Below, piece after piece: positions 1 through 11,310 of a stretch of 64,000 bases of DNA. Source of the DNA: Leptidea sinapis (taxonomy: Eukaryota; Arthropoda; Insecta; Lepidoptera; Pieridae); contig NC_066312.1 of assembly GCF_905404315.1 (NCBI RefSeq), positions 3,149,001-3,213,000 on the forward strand. The letters are read 5' to 3'. Position 1 is the stretch's first letter. Each line of letters begins with the position of its first letter. The notes beneath the pieces are model-generated. The model worked only from the letters and a program-made list of their open reading frames with translations, was not told where the DNA came from and did no database searches. The position numbers and the translations under genes are program-made.

Positions 1-430
1 ACTGGTAAGTTGGGATGAGTATCCCATGACAAAAAGCCAGAGAACCACAAAATGTCGTGAAGTTAGAACAAACTGCTATTAGAAATGAGCTAAAAGAATA
101 TTTTCTATCGGAACAAGGTCAACATCCTTGGCAATAAGAAATTTAATCAATTTTTTTTAATATGTAATAAATAAATCCAGAATAGCAGGAAACTCACGAC
201 TCTTATCCAAAGCCGCGAGCAAAATGATCGTTCGGCAAGCGGCTAGAATCATCCGCGGCTTTGATGTGTGCCGCTGGACTAGTGTGGATCCACCTTAACG
301 AAGATAGTATAACAACTTATCTACACTACAGGCAATCTCAACTAAAATATAATCCATACACTAAGATTGCAGTTTAAGTCGAGCTTGTTGCACATTATAT
401 TGAAAACGTCAGGTGAAAAGTAATACTTAC
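1..430. other. Intergenic, no gene recognised
   Basis: No recognisable gene or element. On the minus strand, roughly 300 down to 170 carries a short open stretch that resembles no family I know. It could be the next exon of the minus-strand ORF at 431-720, but nothing supports that beyond position. Confidence 0.3.
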
Positions 431-720
431 GCGTGGAAGCGATCTCCTTGATATTTTTTATTAACTACCCGGCTTTGACAGTAATACTCAATACACCCAA
501 CCATATTGTTAACTTTTATAACACTAAAGGAATACCACATACATATCAAACCAAATATATTTAAAAACAATAAAATCACAAAAATACTAACCGCCAACCT
601 ATGACATGACAGCTCTTTGTTTATTTGTCCCAAAGTTGATATTGCGACAAACATTTTATAAAGGGATAAGCTATAGAGGTGCAAGATCCACAGAACAGAA
701 AAAACTAGTAGCAGTGGCAT
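431..720 (-). CDS. Possible first exon of an unknown membrane protein
   Basis: A minus-strand ORF starts at an ATG at 720 with an in-frame TAA a few codons upstream. It runs 96 codons plus 2 nt to position 431, where a strong splice donor (gtaagtatt) follows. The product has two hydrophobic segments (about residues 1-28 and 42-68) and then a polar Cys-containing loop with GCIEYYCQSR. This would suit a small multi-pass membrane protein, but I do not recognise the family. A second hydrophobic minus-strand ORF lies just upstream (1170-907). The region is AT-rich, so chance hydrophobic ORFs are expected, and the donor is the only splice evidence. Confidence 0.22.
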
Positions 721-1247
721 AATGTTATTTTACTATGAAAACCGATGTCGCCAAACTCACACATTTATCTATTAAATATTTAATTCCGGCTTTATGAAAG
801 GCCTAAATTCATAATCACGAAAAAACATAACTACAAATTACTTCCAGCAATTTCGAACTTAATACAATTACGCTGATCTCATATTCTTAAAGTGATTATG
901 ACAACCTCAGAACTTTTTCTTAAATTGCGAAAAATAACATATAAAAACTTGAAGTAATAGGAACTCTTTAGCAATAGATTTGACTTCTGTCAAAATACCC
1001 AGTGTTGTACGAAAATTAATAAACATATTTATCTTTAAGTTAGTGATAGCTAGAAATGATGTAATCAGGGTTGATAAAGTATAGTACCGATAAAGTACAT
1101 CGTAAGCTAAAATAATAATTGGCCAATATTTTTTCTTGGGTATAGTTTTATTTAAAAGGATGGAGTCCAATTCAAATTAAATCAAGATAGTATACACGAA
1201 AGAAAAGATGGAAGGTACAATACTAATATTATATTTACCTGGGAAGT

Positions 1248-1273
1248 AATATATATATATATATATATATATA
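1248..1273. repeat. (TA)n microsatellite
   Basis: An uninterrupted run of alternating T and A of about 26 bp, followed by ATA-rich sequence. No transposon signature was seen next to it. Confidence 0.8.
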
Positions 1274-1682
1274 ATAATAAAACATAGTTTTTTCCATAGA
1301 ATAATAACGCTCAGAACGATAGTTTCATTCTCAGTTCCTGTCAGGGGTGGGACAGTCGCCTTAGAGTGACCTTTTCAGAAAACTGTAGTGCCATCTGTTA
1401 GTTGGCCCCAAAATTAAAGCTTTGTCAGCTGTCACTCGCTTTGAATCCTGCCCACTGGTCATAAAATGGCAGCGACTTCAAGCGTTTGCACTTTGCGCAT
1501 GTATGTAGCTCTCGTGTTCCATTTTGCATATTTTTGGTATTGAAATCGAAGTGTAAGTGCGTCGAGTCGAACCTTGTGTTCCTTGCTGTTGCGAATTCAC
1601 TCCGAAAATCTCCTTATTCTGTGAATTTCTACTTTTTGTGATAGAGACACTTTTGTTTGTGGAATTTATGAACTTTGGTGTA

Positions 1683-1723
1683 ATGCCGAGACGTTGTGCT
1701 TTCGGTTGTGCGCTCCGTGATAA
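1683..1723 (+). CDS. THAP-like N-terminal exon (start of zinc finger)
   Basis: The ATG at 1683 opens MPRRCAFGCALRD, which has the look of a THAP zinc-finger N-terminus (Met-Pro, then Cys-x3-Cys). A splice donor gtaaat follows at 1724. A second in-frame ATG lies upstream at 1668. The preceding 300 bp are GC-richer and free of repeats, as expected for a promoter and 5' leader. The rest of a THAP domain (the later Cys-His pair and the AVPTIF-type end) is not found before the next exon, and the phase (2 nt left over) does not suit the open frame of that exon. The locus is therefore either decayed or missing a middle exon. THAP domains bind DNA in insect P-element-type transposases and derived host proteins. 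Confidence 0.4.
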
Positions 1724-2123
1724 GTAAATTATTCTCTTAAATCTTAACAGTATAGTTTATTGACTTATCTTGTGTTATTTTTATCTTATTTTATCTTTTA
1801 TGTAAATAAAGTATCATATAAGGTTTGTTCTACTCTCAGGTTCTACTACCGGCCCGTAGATTGAATTTGCAATCATGATTTAAACTATTATAAACATACC
1901 GGTTTTCTGTATCTTGCCCCAAAGATTAAACTCCAATCCCTCAAATCACCTTATGTCAGACTTCAGACTCCCCCTGACTGATATGGTTTAATAATAATTG
2001 AGAGCTGTGTTTAATAATAATCGTCTGATTGAAATTGACGATTGAAATGATTTGAAAAGTATAGTTAAAATTCACTCTGACAAAGTGGGCAACAAACTAC
2101 ATAAGTATTATTTCCAATTTCAG

Positions 2124-2213
2124 ATGCATCTCAACAATTTACTTCAGCAAGGTGCTTGATGCTGGAACATAATTATAGTTTTATTAGCAAGCCTAAAGGA
2201 ACAGCTGGAAAAG
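2124..2213 (+). CDS. THAP-like gene, middle exon
   Basis: The acceptor ttccaatttcag ends at 2123 and a donor gtatta starts at 2214. One frame is fully open (29 codons from 2126, including MLEHNYSFISKP) and leaves one base, G. That base joins the first two bases of the exon at 2975 to make a GAT codon and continues an open frame. Splicing from the exon at 1683-1723 would give a different frame that stops after about 16 codons. So the exon 2 to exon 3 link is good and the exon 1 link is doubtful. Confidence 0.4.
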
Positions 2214-2710
2214 GTATTAATATTAGTATACTAATATTACAAATGGGAAAGATTCTGATTTCTTTTGAAAATATTGTTTTTATACTTTTTTACCCAAAAA
2301 GTGCTGAATAAATTTGTATGAAATTTGGCATAGTTTATGATCTTTTGTCTAGGTGGGCAAAGTAGTTCCCTCGTATTCCCGGAGCTGGGGATCAGCAAGA
2401 TTCTTGTAATGGCCCATCATTTATTTTGTAGTATGTGAGTCAGCAAAGTTAGGGAGTAGCACACCTGACAATGGCTGTAATATTACAACACTCATAAGAA
2501 ATTAAACATAATAAGAAATTCGAAACGTCTTTATTTAACAAACATTAACCATAAATGTGACAGTAAATTTATAACAGCAGATTAATGCATGACAAGACAT
2601 AAGACTATTAAGCCAAATGTCTTTTTTGATGAAGGCTGCATTGGTACCTGATAGAATTGAGAACAGCTAATGTCCGTGTGGGAATGAAATTTTGAATATA
2701 TTTTTATTCA

Positions 2711-2876
2711 TTAGCTGACCCGTCAGACGTCGTGCTGTACATATTAAATTCTTCTTCTTATCAAAACCTTTACTGGACTTCCACAAATATTCAAGACCGA
2801 AATTAGCCAAATCGATCCAGCCATTCTCAAGTTTTAGCAAGACTAACGAACAGCAATTCATTTTTATATATATAGA
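2711..2876 (-). mobile_element. Short non-autonomous Helitron copy
   Basis: Read on the minus strand it begins TCTATATATATAAAAATG at 2876, continues with the same body as the longer Helitron at 20271-20674 (ATTGCTGTTCGTTAGTC, then the GCTGGAT motif), and ends GGGTCAGCTAA at 2711 in place of the usual CTAG. The copy is internally shortened to 166 bp and lies in the last intron of the THAP-like locus. Confidence 0.75.
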
Positions 2877-2974
2877 CTTTAAGACTGAATCCCTCTTCAT
2901 ATTGTCCATTTATTTAATACCATATAATACATATATTATACTATACAATTTGTAAATTAAACATTCTTTCACAG

Positions 2975-3111
2975 ATCTAATGGCTCCACAGTGCACAAAG
3001 ATCAAGAATCTTCAAGCAGAAATATCGCGCTTGCGAAAAAAAGGACAATCTTTCAAAGCAAGGTTAAAAGGTGGTGCAGATCGATCAATCGAATTTTGTC
3101 CGGAAAATTAA
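2975..3111 (+). CDS. THAP-like gene, terminal coiled-coil exon
   Basis: The acceptor ttctttcacag ends at 2974. In the frame set by the preceding exon the sequence reads DLMAPQCTKIKNLQAEISRL and continues basic and helical to a TAA at 3109-3111. The heptad-like KIKNLQAEISRLRKK stretch is the sort of coiled coil that follows the THAP domain in P-element-type transposases and THAP proteins. AT-rich 3' sequence with AATAA-type signals follows near 3185. The protein would be short for a functional member of the family. I infer a truncated gene or a domesticated or decaying transposase relic. Confidence 0.42.
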
Positions 3112-3599
3112 CAAATGTGGGTGAATACGAAACAAAAACAGCTGCCCAACAATATTATGATAAACATAAACATTATAAAAATATAAAATAATATGCAAAC
3201 ATTGCTTTTTATTTCTCCCAACCAATAACTTCAATTACTCATACCAACACTACTATATCCTATCCTTTATGTTCTATGTTGTGGCAAAATTAAATAACTA
3301 ACTCTACGCGCAATTTCAACACGGTAAAAAATTGCAATACCTACATTAAAAAGTAGAGTAAGAAGAAATAAAATAAAAATTTAGAATTTAATAAAAACAA
3401 TACGCAGTAATTGAAATAAGTTTATTGATTATAGGGAGTGACAATAACATTACATATTATTTTATATTAATCTATAATTATAAATTTATTGCTTTATATT
3501 TATAGGAATTTAATTGAATTGATATTTTATTGAATTGAAACTTGTTTAGAATTGTTGTGATTTGAAACTCGATGAAACGAAAAAGCGAGACGATAGAGC

Positions 3600-3840
3600 T
3601 CCTGCCAGCTATTATTAATAAAACTATTATTTAAGCCGACGCGCCAAATTATGATTTCAGCAATTATATGGATATCCTATCCGACGTTCTCGAGGGCGCA
3701 GAGTACAATTTTGGGATTTGGGGATTTTTGTAATTCAAGATGGCTGCCACGGCGATTTGCGAGGCAGATCTTGGACTTAAAAAAAAAATAGCACCGCGTA
3801 ACCGAAAATCGTGATGATTTGCTATAAAACTTGCTCTTCT
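3600..3840. promoter_or_regulatory. Repeat-free CpG-richer block, promoter-like
   Basis: A block with several CpGs stands out from the AT-rich surroundings. It contains AAGATGGCTGCC at 3737-3748, which matches the Pho/YY1 core and also makes a good start-codon context for a 24-codon ORF ending near 3813. It could be a distal promoter or leader of trio or a free-standing regulatory element. There is no splice donor that I would trust. Confidence 0.25.
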
Positions 3841-5710
3841 TTTCGATTATGTTGCATGTTATCTATCCATCGAGCAGCAGCTATGGGATTCGAAGGAAAT
3901 CTAAAAATTAATATGATTAAGTGTTGTACATTATTGTTTCACAATTGTAATATCGCGCTTAATATCTACAATATCATGTTTCGTCGTACATTAAAGCTTC
4001 AAATAAAGATCGACCAATACACACATACATATACCAGAAGGGAATTACGGGTAATTCCCGATTGTATAAACCGTACTGCCTCCATACATATTGCATGTGC
4101 GAAAAGAAAATTTCCAAAACAAGCATTAACGAATGATTAGTAAAAAAAATAAGCTGTAATAATGAAGAACTAATAATCTTGTTAGTCTTGTGATATTTTA
4201 TATTATGATGTACATTTAATGCTACAATGATGGCAAACATTCCCCGAATTCATGGTTTTCGATCTATTTTTTTACAATTCTATGCCGTAACTCCTCAACT
4301 CCATGATGTGATGAGGTTTTTCTTCTACTTCACTTCGACTCAACCTAATCGGTGGAACCTCAATATATGCCAATTATTAAAATTTAACCAAAAGAAATTA
4401 TTTGTCTATAGTTATAAATTAATACTTATTTAGTTTAATTGGAATCTTTGGAAATTGGAATCAATTACCACAACCATATTATAACATTTTGCTTACTTAC
4501 ACCCTTATCGCATGATGCATGGAAAAGAGCAATACTTGAATACATTATATAACGATAAAATTATATCTATAAGTACATGCATGCACTTGTTGAGTAGTAA
4601 GATATTTTTATTGTTTACATTAATTATTCTAACACAAGTTACATCGATTAAACTTAGAGGTAAATGAATCATACGTCTTAATATTATTATGGTTCATTAT
4701 TAATTGTATTTAAATCGGAAAATTATGATAACTGATGACTTATTTTTTTTGCGGCTATGATTTCTACAGTCAAAATTACCATAATAAAACATATTTATAT
4801 TTTATAAAAAGATAATTATGCTTCACTTGACATCAAATGACTGGTCTCACTTAAGCATCGAGTAGGTAAATTTGTACACAATAGTGGCGACAGGGTAACT
4901 CCCACATGCCACTTCCACTAGTTTGTTCTGTTCCGTGGCAAGATCTATAGTTTTGGGCTCATCAAACTTAGCCCCCTTTTGAATTTTCAATATTGCATAT
5001 CGTTAGTTCGCAGTTTGTTCTTAATTGTTTGCTATAAATATTTGTTTGTTCTTTTCTTGTTTATTTAAAAACAATTAAAAATAAATGGTGGTAAACGCCT
5101 ACTATTTGGTTCTGGCACTCGCAGACTGCTGCCGCGGCACGCTACGCTCGGGTCGTGCGTTGTTTTAACTGTTCTAACATAACCTAACCTAACCAATTTT
5201 AATGAATTGCAAATTTAAAAAAAAATCGATAACAAACGAATGTTTATAGAGATCAATCAAGAACAAATGGCGAACTAACGATGTAATAAAAAAAAATAAA
5301 AATCTGGGGGGCTAACTTTCTTGAGCTATAGTTTTGTCCCGTTCTGTCTCAGCCTAAGTTGTATATCGCTAGTCCTTTCTATTTGTAATGAAGTACTGAC
5401 GCTACTTCTGGAATGTTAATATTTTAAGTTTTATACGATACCTGTTCTATTACTTAATCGTTGCCTTTACGAAATGATCCGAGTTTGTGTGGAAGACACA
5501 CCACAATTTAGCCATGTCACATTAAAGTAGACTACCAAGTAGCAAGCTTTGAGTTTTATTTTCTTATAATAAATACCTGATACTAAAATACATGTTTTTA
5601 GACTATAAAAGGACACACACAGATAAAATTACTTTTATGATTAAATACTAGTAAATAATTCAATAATTTTGTATCATTAATTGTAAAGATACTTCAGGCT
5701 GAGTTTCACT
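3841..5710. other. AT-rich intergenic DNA, nothing recognised
   Basis: I see no exon, RNA gene or intact transposon. A small GC-richer patch at 5115-5165 (around TGCCGCGGCACGC) is embedded in otherwise low-complexity sequence. Confidence 0.4.
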
Positions 5711-5731
5711 TTTCTTCTTTTTTAGTCTATG

Positions 5732-7300
5732 TTATTTGTGATATTTTGTTTTTATATTTATATTAAATCTCATTTTACTTATCTCCTTTTTATACAATGT
5801 TTGGTGTAAGTTTTTTGGGCTGAAATAACAACGCCAGTAGCCACCGATGCACGTGAACACTAGCTGACTATGGGTAAAGAAAACCTTGGTTAAATCTAAG
5901 CCAGCCTTGCTCAATGTTTGCTCTAGTGACTTATTGATGGTCACAGCAAAGCTGACGTTGATGGGAAATTGCAGTCTTTCAAACTCAAAAGGAAGATTCG
6001 ACGGTAAAATGCTTAGAATATTAACACTACAATATTCTAATGAATAATACGAATTCATAGTAGAAATAATATCTAACTTTTTCCACATTCGAGTACTATA
6101 CTATGATGTTTCTTTGCAATGACACTAAACGCAATTTAAAAAAAGCTTTATTTAATTTTATAGTAATGGTATGGCATTGTTTAAAAATGCTGTTGGATAG
6201 TTAAGAGTTCGTCCGTTTTACAGACTGTGTTGATGGAAAGGTATGTTTGTGATTCACCAGGAAGCTTATCTAAGACTCATTGATTTAATACAGTATCCTA
6301 GTCATTTGTTAGTGTTAAAATTTATCTTTCATACAATCACGAATCTTCTTTTGTACTCACATTGCAGACATCATCATAAATACTACGAATTAATGTTTCA
6401 GTGACTGCCACAACCTGATAAAGACTGGTAGGTAGTTCAATAATAACAAAATTATCATTTACTTCTGTACCATTGACCCTCGTTCATATCAAGTAGAATA
6501 TTGCTGTATCCTCTGAATGTGCTCTCATATTTTCTTTTGAATGAAGTTTTGGACAATGTCTCCAAAGTTAAGCATATTTTTAAGGAGGCAATTATGTCAT
6601 CCGCCCGCGTACATTTAGTCACAACTGGTAATATTTGCCAAAAATCTCCAGCGAATAAAAATATTAGGTACCTACTCATCCAAATAAGAGACTATACCTC
6701 TTTGCTCTTGTATTGTTCTAATCACCGCTTCAATTGAAATTTTGTTTTTTTAATTCATCTCACACTACAAAAACACAACCTTGATATACTTTGTGATTAT
6801 TTTTGAAACACTGTATACTGGATTTTTGCATACGCTATATGTTGGTATTTTGAACATGAAATGTGCTGTTTTACCCTTGGTTTTATCTTGGTGAAGCAAA
6901 TGCATTGTCAATCTTTTTTCTAGAACGTTTTTGACCAGTAAAAGATTTATTAAAAATGTCAAGCCAGTTCCTCGTGGGATAGTCTAAAAAAATCCACCGT
7001 TACCATCATTTACATTGTCGATGAAAATTCAATAAGCTTGATTTTGTTCATTTTTCTTGGTTCATTCTGATTGATCGTCAATTGAAGTGCAACTGGGCCA
7101 ATACTTATGAGGTGTGTTCAAACTCTGTTGAAATTAACAACAATCTCATCAGTCGTTTGTGGAGATGGGAAATCATAATGAGAAAGAGTATTGCCGCCAA
7201 TGGAAAGAAGATTGTCTCGCAACAGAAACAGAATACGATTGGTAAAGCTTTCTAATGAGTATTTATGTCCACATCCGAGTAATGACGTTGAAAATCTCTA
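5732..7300 (-). pseudogene. Helitron Rep-helicase (Pif1-like helicase part), decayed
   Basis: Minus-strand fragments occur in the order of a Helitron helicase. From 7250 to 7130 there is a piece like the loop before the helicase (LLSIGGNTLSHYDFPSP). Near 7010 to 6900 come VNDGNGGFF, a decayed Walker A (GTGLTFLINLLL where GTGKT is expected) and GKTAH.MFKIP. At 6660 to 6550 is the Walker-B-side motif FAGDFWQILPVVTKCTRAD. At 6000 to 5880 is the C-terminal motif LPFEFERLQFPINVSFAVTINKS followed by HSQL. Stops and frameshifts separate the pieces, so no active protein is possible. It is the remnant of an autonomous rolling-circle transposon of the kind that could have mobilised the short Helitrons elsewhere in the window. 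Confidence 0.85.
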
Positions 7301-7859
7301 ACACAATCTTTCATGAAATTAGCATTGGCAAAAAGTAAAATAATACTTAGGGACCAGTCTCAGTAGCGCACGGCTTTGCACCAATTAAAAGTTTCGTCTT
7401 GCTGAGATTGGTTAGCGGCCATGGACATATTTTATTCTTGGAATAGCTTATTTTTATCGATGGTGTTGGTGGAGCAGAGTAGTGGCGTAAGTTTATCTGT
7501 TGTCAAAACACATTTGGAATATAAAAAAGATTTATTTTATATGACATAGAAAATTAAAATTTATTTAATCAAGAAAACAGAAATAAAAAGAATACCAAGT
7601 TACGGACCTGCAATTGAAATATTTAATTATGATTGAAATATGATATAAATATATATCGAAATTATGAATTTTTTCTTTAAGTACTTAAAAATGTTATAAG
7701 ATTTAGAATTTATAAAAGTTCGTCTGTCATGAATCACTGGCCAGATTATTTAATTAAGAAACGTTGTTGTCCATTACGTTGTACAAATCGAAAACATGAA
7801 AACATCACACACGTCACAGACTATTGCTATCTCATTTACATACGCTGACAGCGAATCTA

Positions 7860-8140
7860 GTGGTCATCTTCTATGTATGTTGGCACAGAACACAGAAAAT
7901 CTTTCTATGATAGGTGTGGATTGTCAGACTGTAGAGTGTAGGAGTGTAGACTGAGGAATGTGCATACTGGGTTAGTGTTTCTGTGGTGTTTCTTGGTGTA
8001 ATTTTAATGTGTAAGCTTTTGTGTTATTATTGAATTTTCGGGCACAAATGATTCTATTTTTTACAAATCTTTTAGTGAGAATATTAAATATGACAATAAT
8101 GGATGCCGAACCTTTTATATGAAATTAATAAATAACCACG
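7860..8140 (+). other. Candidate 5' leader exon with strong donor
   Basis: A repeat-free stretch ends in ACCACG followed by the donor gtaagttt at 8141. It holds only very short ORFs, such as a start at 8114 that closes after nine codons. Exon 1 of trio begins with a splice acceptor, so a non-coding upstream exon must exist. This is the best donor I saw on the + strand between the THAP-like locus and trio. The assignment is inference from position and donor quality only. Confidence 0.25.
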
Positions 8141-8149
8141 GTAAGTTTT

Positions 8150-9260
8150 AATTTATAACTTGTGCGGTCATTTCGTAGATTTGTTGTGACATGTATGTAT
8201 AAATATCGTGAATTATTTGTCATCCACCTGAAGAAACGTTAAAGTTTAATAATAATTACCCATATATAATGTTTGGTATAATTTTAATAAGTAACGTTGA
8301 TATGTTTCAAAAGAATTAATTATAAGAAGCCTTTTCTCTTTACATTGGCGTTGGTCTTGGTCGTCGTTTTCAGTGAAGTAAAACAATCGTAATCGACTGA
8401 ATCTATGAATACTTATTATAATATAATAATATTTGCTTTAAATTAGATACCACATGCAGGTTATAATAAGTTATCATTGTTAACACAATATGTTGTCTTC
8501 TCTTCTTTCGGCTACCATTAAAAAAAACATTTACAATTAATGGTAAATTGGCCTTAATATACAAATAGAGAAAAAAAAGTTTTTTGAATATTATGTTATT
8601 ATGCAAACAATTAAGATCACTGAAAAGGCTCAGCTTAAAATGTAAGTTCTTTTGTTTCTTATTTATACAAGAAATGTCATCACAATTTGATCAGTAGCAC
8701 TTATGACATGAGGAAATTCCAACCCTAGCATTAATATCTTATGTCAACAATTACTATTTAAACTATTGTTATAGTATCTTATTATTAAGTTGTTTTAACC
8801 ATTATATTGGACTTGGCTATAACCATTAGATTCTATTTCTGTTTATGGGGCTTACCAACAATAAATACAAAAGTTATGCCTCTCTTATCATCTTGTTAAT
8901 AAATATGTTAAGTAATTTATGTCATATAAAAAATTATAAACCACCTTGTGGTGAATTCAACACTATCACATATATATAATAAACATTAACTATTTCACAA
9001 AGCCATACCAACTATCGGGCAAATTTTTAGATGCCACTCTGTAAATTAAATATAATAAATTGTATCTTAGTTTTAACAAATATGAAACAATCACTACACT
9101 TCCCTCTCTATTTTAAGTAATCACAAAAATTAAAGGCAGAAAGAAATCCAAGGATTAAAATATGTTCTGTGTGATAATGCACAAGAGCTCAATGTGCACA
9201 AATTTTATATGTTAACTTAAATACAGCAATGGTCCTGGCAAATACAGCAATCTGGATGTG
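8150..9260. other. AT-rich intergenic DNA, nothing recognised
   Basis: No coding or repeat signature could be supported in this stretch. Confidence 0.4.
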
Positions 9261-9264
9261 TGGC

Positions 9265-9455
9265 GATCCTCCACAGTGCGGTTTTCAAGGAGCTTTCTTC
9301 CGTGTACTACAATGCTGTGGAATGAGCTTCCTTGTGCGGTGTTTCGGGGACAATACGACATGGGTACCTTGACTGGTGTTGCAAGAGAATGTGGGCGGCG
9401 GTGATCACTTAACACACCCGTACGCTCGTTTGTCCTCCTATTCCATAAAAAAAAA
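9265..9455 (+). mobile_element. CR1-like retrotransposon 3' end
   Basis: This copy carries the end of the reverse transcriptase reading (the TTTTCAAGGAGCTTTCTTCC region, then a Leu-Trp-Asn-Glu-Leu-Pro-type tail and RYDMG equivalents) and the family 3' tail with GTGGGCGGCGGTGATCACTT. It ends TCCATAAAAAAAAA. About 40 bp are missing between the RYDMG point and the tail. The same tail recurs many times in this window, which defines the family. Confidence 0.75.
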
Positions 9456-9459
9456 TGGT

Positions 9460-10505
9460 TAATGTGTAACATTGGAACTAAGTTTTCATATACTGCTGGT
9501 CATCTGCTCATGTAATAAGGAGATACTTAATAGGCATATTAAAATATGGCTAGGAATTAATCTTTGCACATTTGTTAATAGCATTTATCTTTATTGGATT
9601 TTGTCAAATAATTTATTGAATCGAATTGCTCTATGAAATCAGTATTAGATTCTAACTAGTATTTCCCTCTAAAAGTATATAATAATATATACATAAGTAT
9701 ATTATATACTTCAAAACCAAGGGACTTAAGTGTATTAATGCTATCACTAAAAAGTTGTTAAAAGAAGCAGCACAGTTATTTTTTTCTGTCTCAATCTGAA
9801 GCCTGGAATATGAATAGAGCAACATATGAATATGCCTACAAAGCTACTCCTATAATTACTACTACTCATACCCAACTTCAATGACTTCACTTAAAATAAA
9901 AAATATTATAAATAGAGAAATTTGTAATTATTAAGTCATTGGTTGTTTGTAGTTTTATGGGTGAATTGCCTGAAATAAATGTATTATTATTATTAATTAC
10001 ACAAGAATTTATGAATAGCATTGGAATGTTATTCTTTTTAAATACTTCTTCTTCTTAATGAGAATAGTGCAGTGAAGTCAATTGAAGATATAAAATGTGT
10101 GTGGTATCTCAAACCATATTTTAAGCAAGAGCTAATGAGAAGCAACACATATATTTTTTTTAATATTTTAGAAAGTTTCTAATTTGTCTCAATCTCATTT
10201 TAAAGAACTGGGATATTCGGTACTCACCTATGCTGGAACTACTGTTTCCATTACCAAAGCTTTCATTCAATACAAACATTCAATAGTGATACAAAATATT
10301 TCACATATAAAAGTAATAAACTATCTGTTTTCTAAATCTCACCCAAATGTGTACATATACAAAAGATTAATTTAATTTTTTTAAATAATTTAACTTTACT
10401 TTTCTGTTCCGAAGAGCAGTTCACCCAATTCCTGTCGCCAAATTCCATCTACGTGTAACATGGCATAAACATAGATACCACCCGTCTTGATGTGAGGTGT
10501 CCCTC
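9460..10505. other. AT-rich intergenic DNA, nothing recognised
   Basis: Only short chance ORFs. A 63-codon + strand ORF near 10184 has no family resemblance. Confidence 0.4.
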
Positions 10506-10511
10506 TATAGG

Positions 10512-10680
10512 TTTTTTTTTTATGGAATAGGAGGACAAACGAGCGTATGGGTCACCTGGTGTTAAGTGATCACCGCCACCCACATTCTCTAGCAACACCA
10601 GAGGAATCACAAGAGCGTTGCCGGCTTTTAAGGAAGGTGTACGCGCTTTTTTTGATGGTACCCATGTCATATCAACCCCC
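10512..10680 (-). mobile_element. CR1-like retrotransposon 3' end
   Basis: Minus-oriented copy of the same tail as at 9265, with an A-run at its 3' end (T-run at 10512), the ATCACCGCCACCCACATTCTC signature and the ATGGTACCCATGTCAT start of the final coding segment. The protein-coding end is disrupted. Confidence 0.75.
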
Positions 10681-10821
10681 GTGCGGCTTTTAACAAACGT
10701 TTTGCCTTTCTAAAACTGTGACATGAATTTCTTTGCGCACTTTGAAAAAATATAACAAAACTGAAATATAGAGTAATTTAATACAAGTATTTGCCAATAT
10801 ATTTCTCCCATCTCAAGGGAA

Positions 10822-10855
10822 GGTATGGTATGGTATGGTATAGTATGGTATAGGG
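10822..10855 (-). repeat. (TATGG)n tail of a non-LTR element
   Basis: About six units of GGTAT/TATGG with one imperfect unit. It sits directly downstream (in minus orientation) of the retrotransposon coding end at 10916-11310. Some non-LTR families end in a short tandem repeat instead of poly(A), and this is probably such a tail. Confidence 0.6.
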
Positions 10856-10915
10856 GCTCCTGTTTCCGCAATTAAACCACTAGCATGGGTCCATTTTGCG
10901 TGCAGTAATGGCCAG

Positions 10916-11310
10916 TTACTCCAACCAGCCCAGCTCCTTCCAGAAGTTCAGAACATTCCTGGGGTGTTCACAGACTTCTTGGAGCGACCTAGTATTGGTT
11001 AAGGTTTTTGCCCGTTGGTTGGCCACCCCCGCACATTCCAGGATTACGTGAGCGACCGTTTCGTCTTCGGCCGGACAGCCTCTGCACTTAGGACTGTCCG
11101 TTACGCCAATTGTGAAAAGGTGTTTGTTTAGTGATGTGTGACCGGTTAGGGTGCCCACCATTATACAGATGTTATGTCTGTTGAGGCTGATAAGTCTACG
11201 TGTCAGTTTGGGCGATAGTGCAGGTATCTCCACCTTCGACTGTCTACAGCTTGAGACATTCATCCATCGGGTGTTGTGTAGGTCGTCTCAAGGGAAGGAT
11301 TTATATGCAA
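10916..11310 (-). pseudogene. Non-LTR retrotransposon ORF2 C-terminus (R1/LOA/Jockey-like)
   Basis: The minus-strand ORF has the pattern seen after the RNase H region of R1-, LOA- and Jockey-type elements: a LTGHTSLNKHLFTIGV block, then a zinc-knuckle-like C.GC...DETVAHVILEC and a closing FWKELGWLE before a stop. The element is truncated at its 5' end near 11310. It belongs to a different family from the CR1-like copies on either side. The exact clade cannot be fixed without a tree. Confidence 0.75.

Noticed and set aside
2991..3191. Plus-strand 66-codon ORF at the THAP-like locus
   Set aside because: The frame that continues the preceding exon, with a coiled coil, is the other one and stops at 3111.
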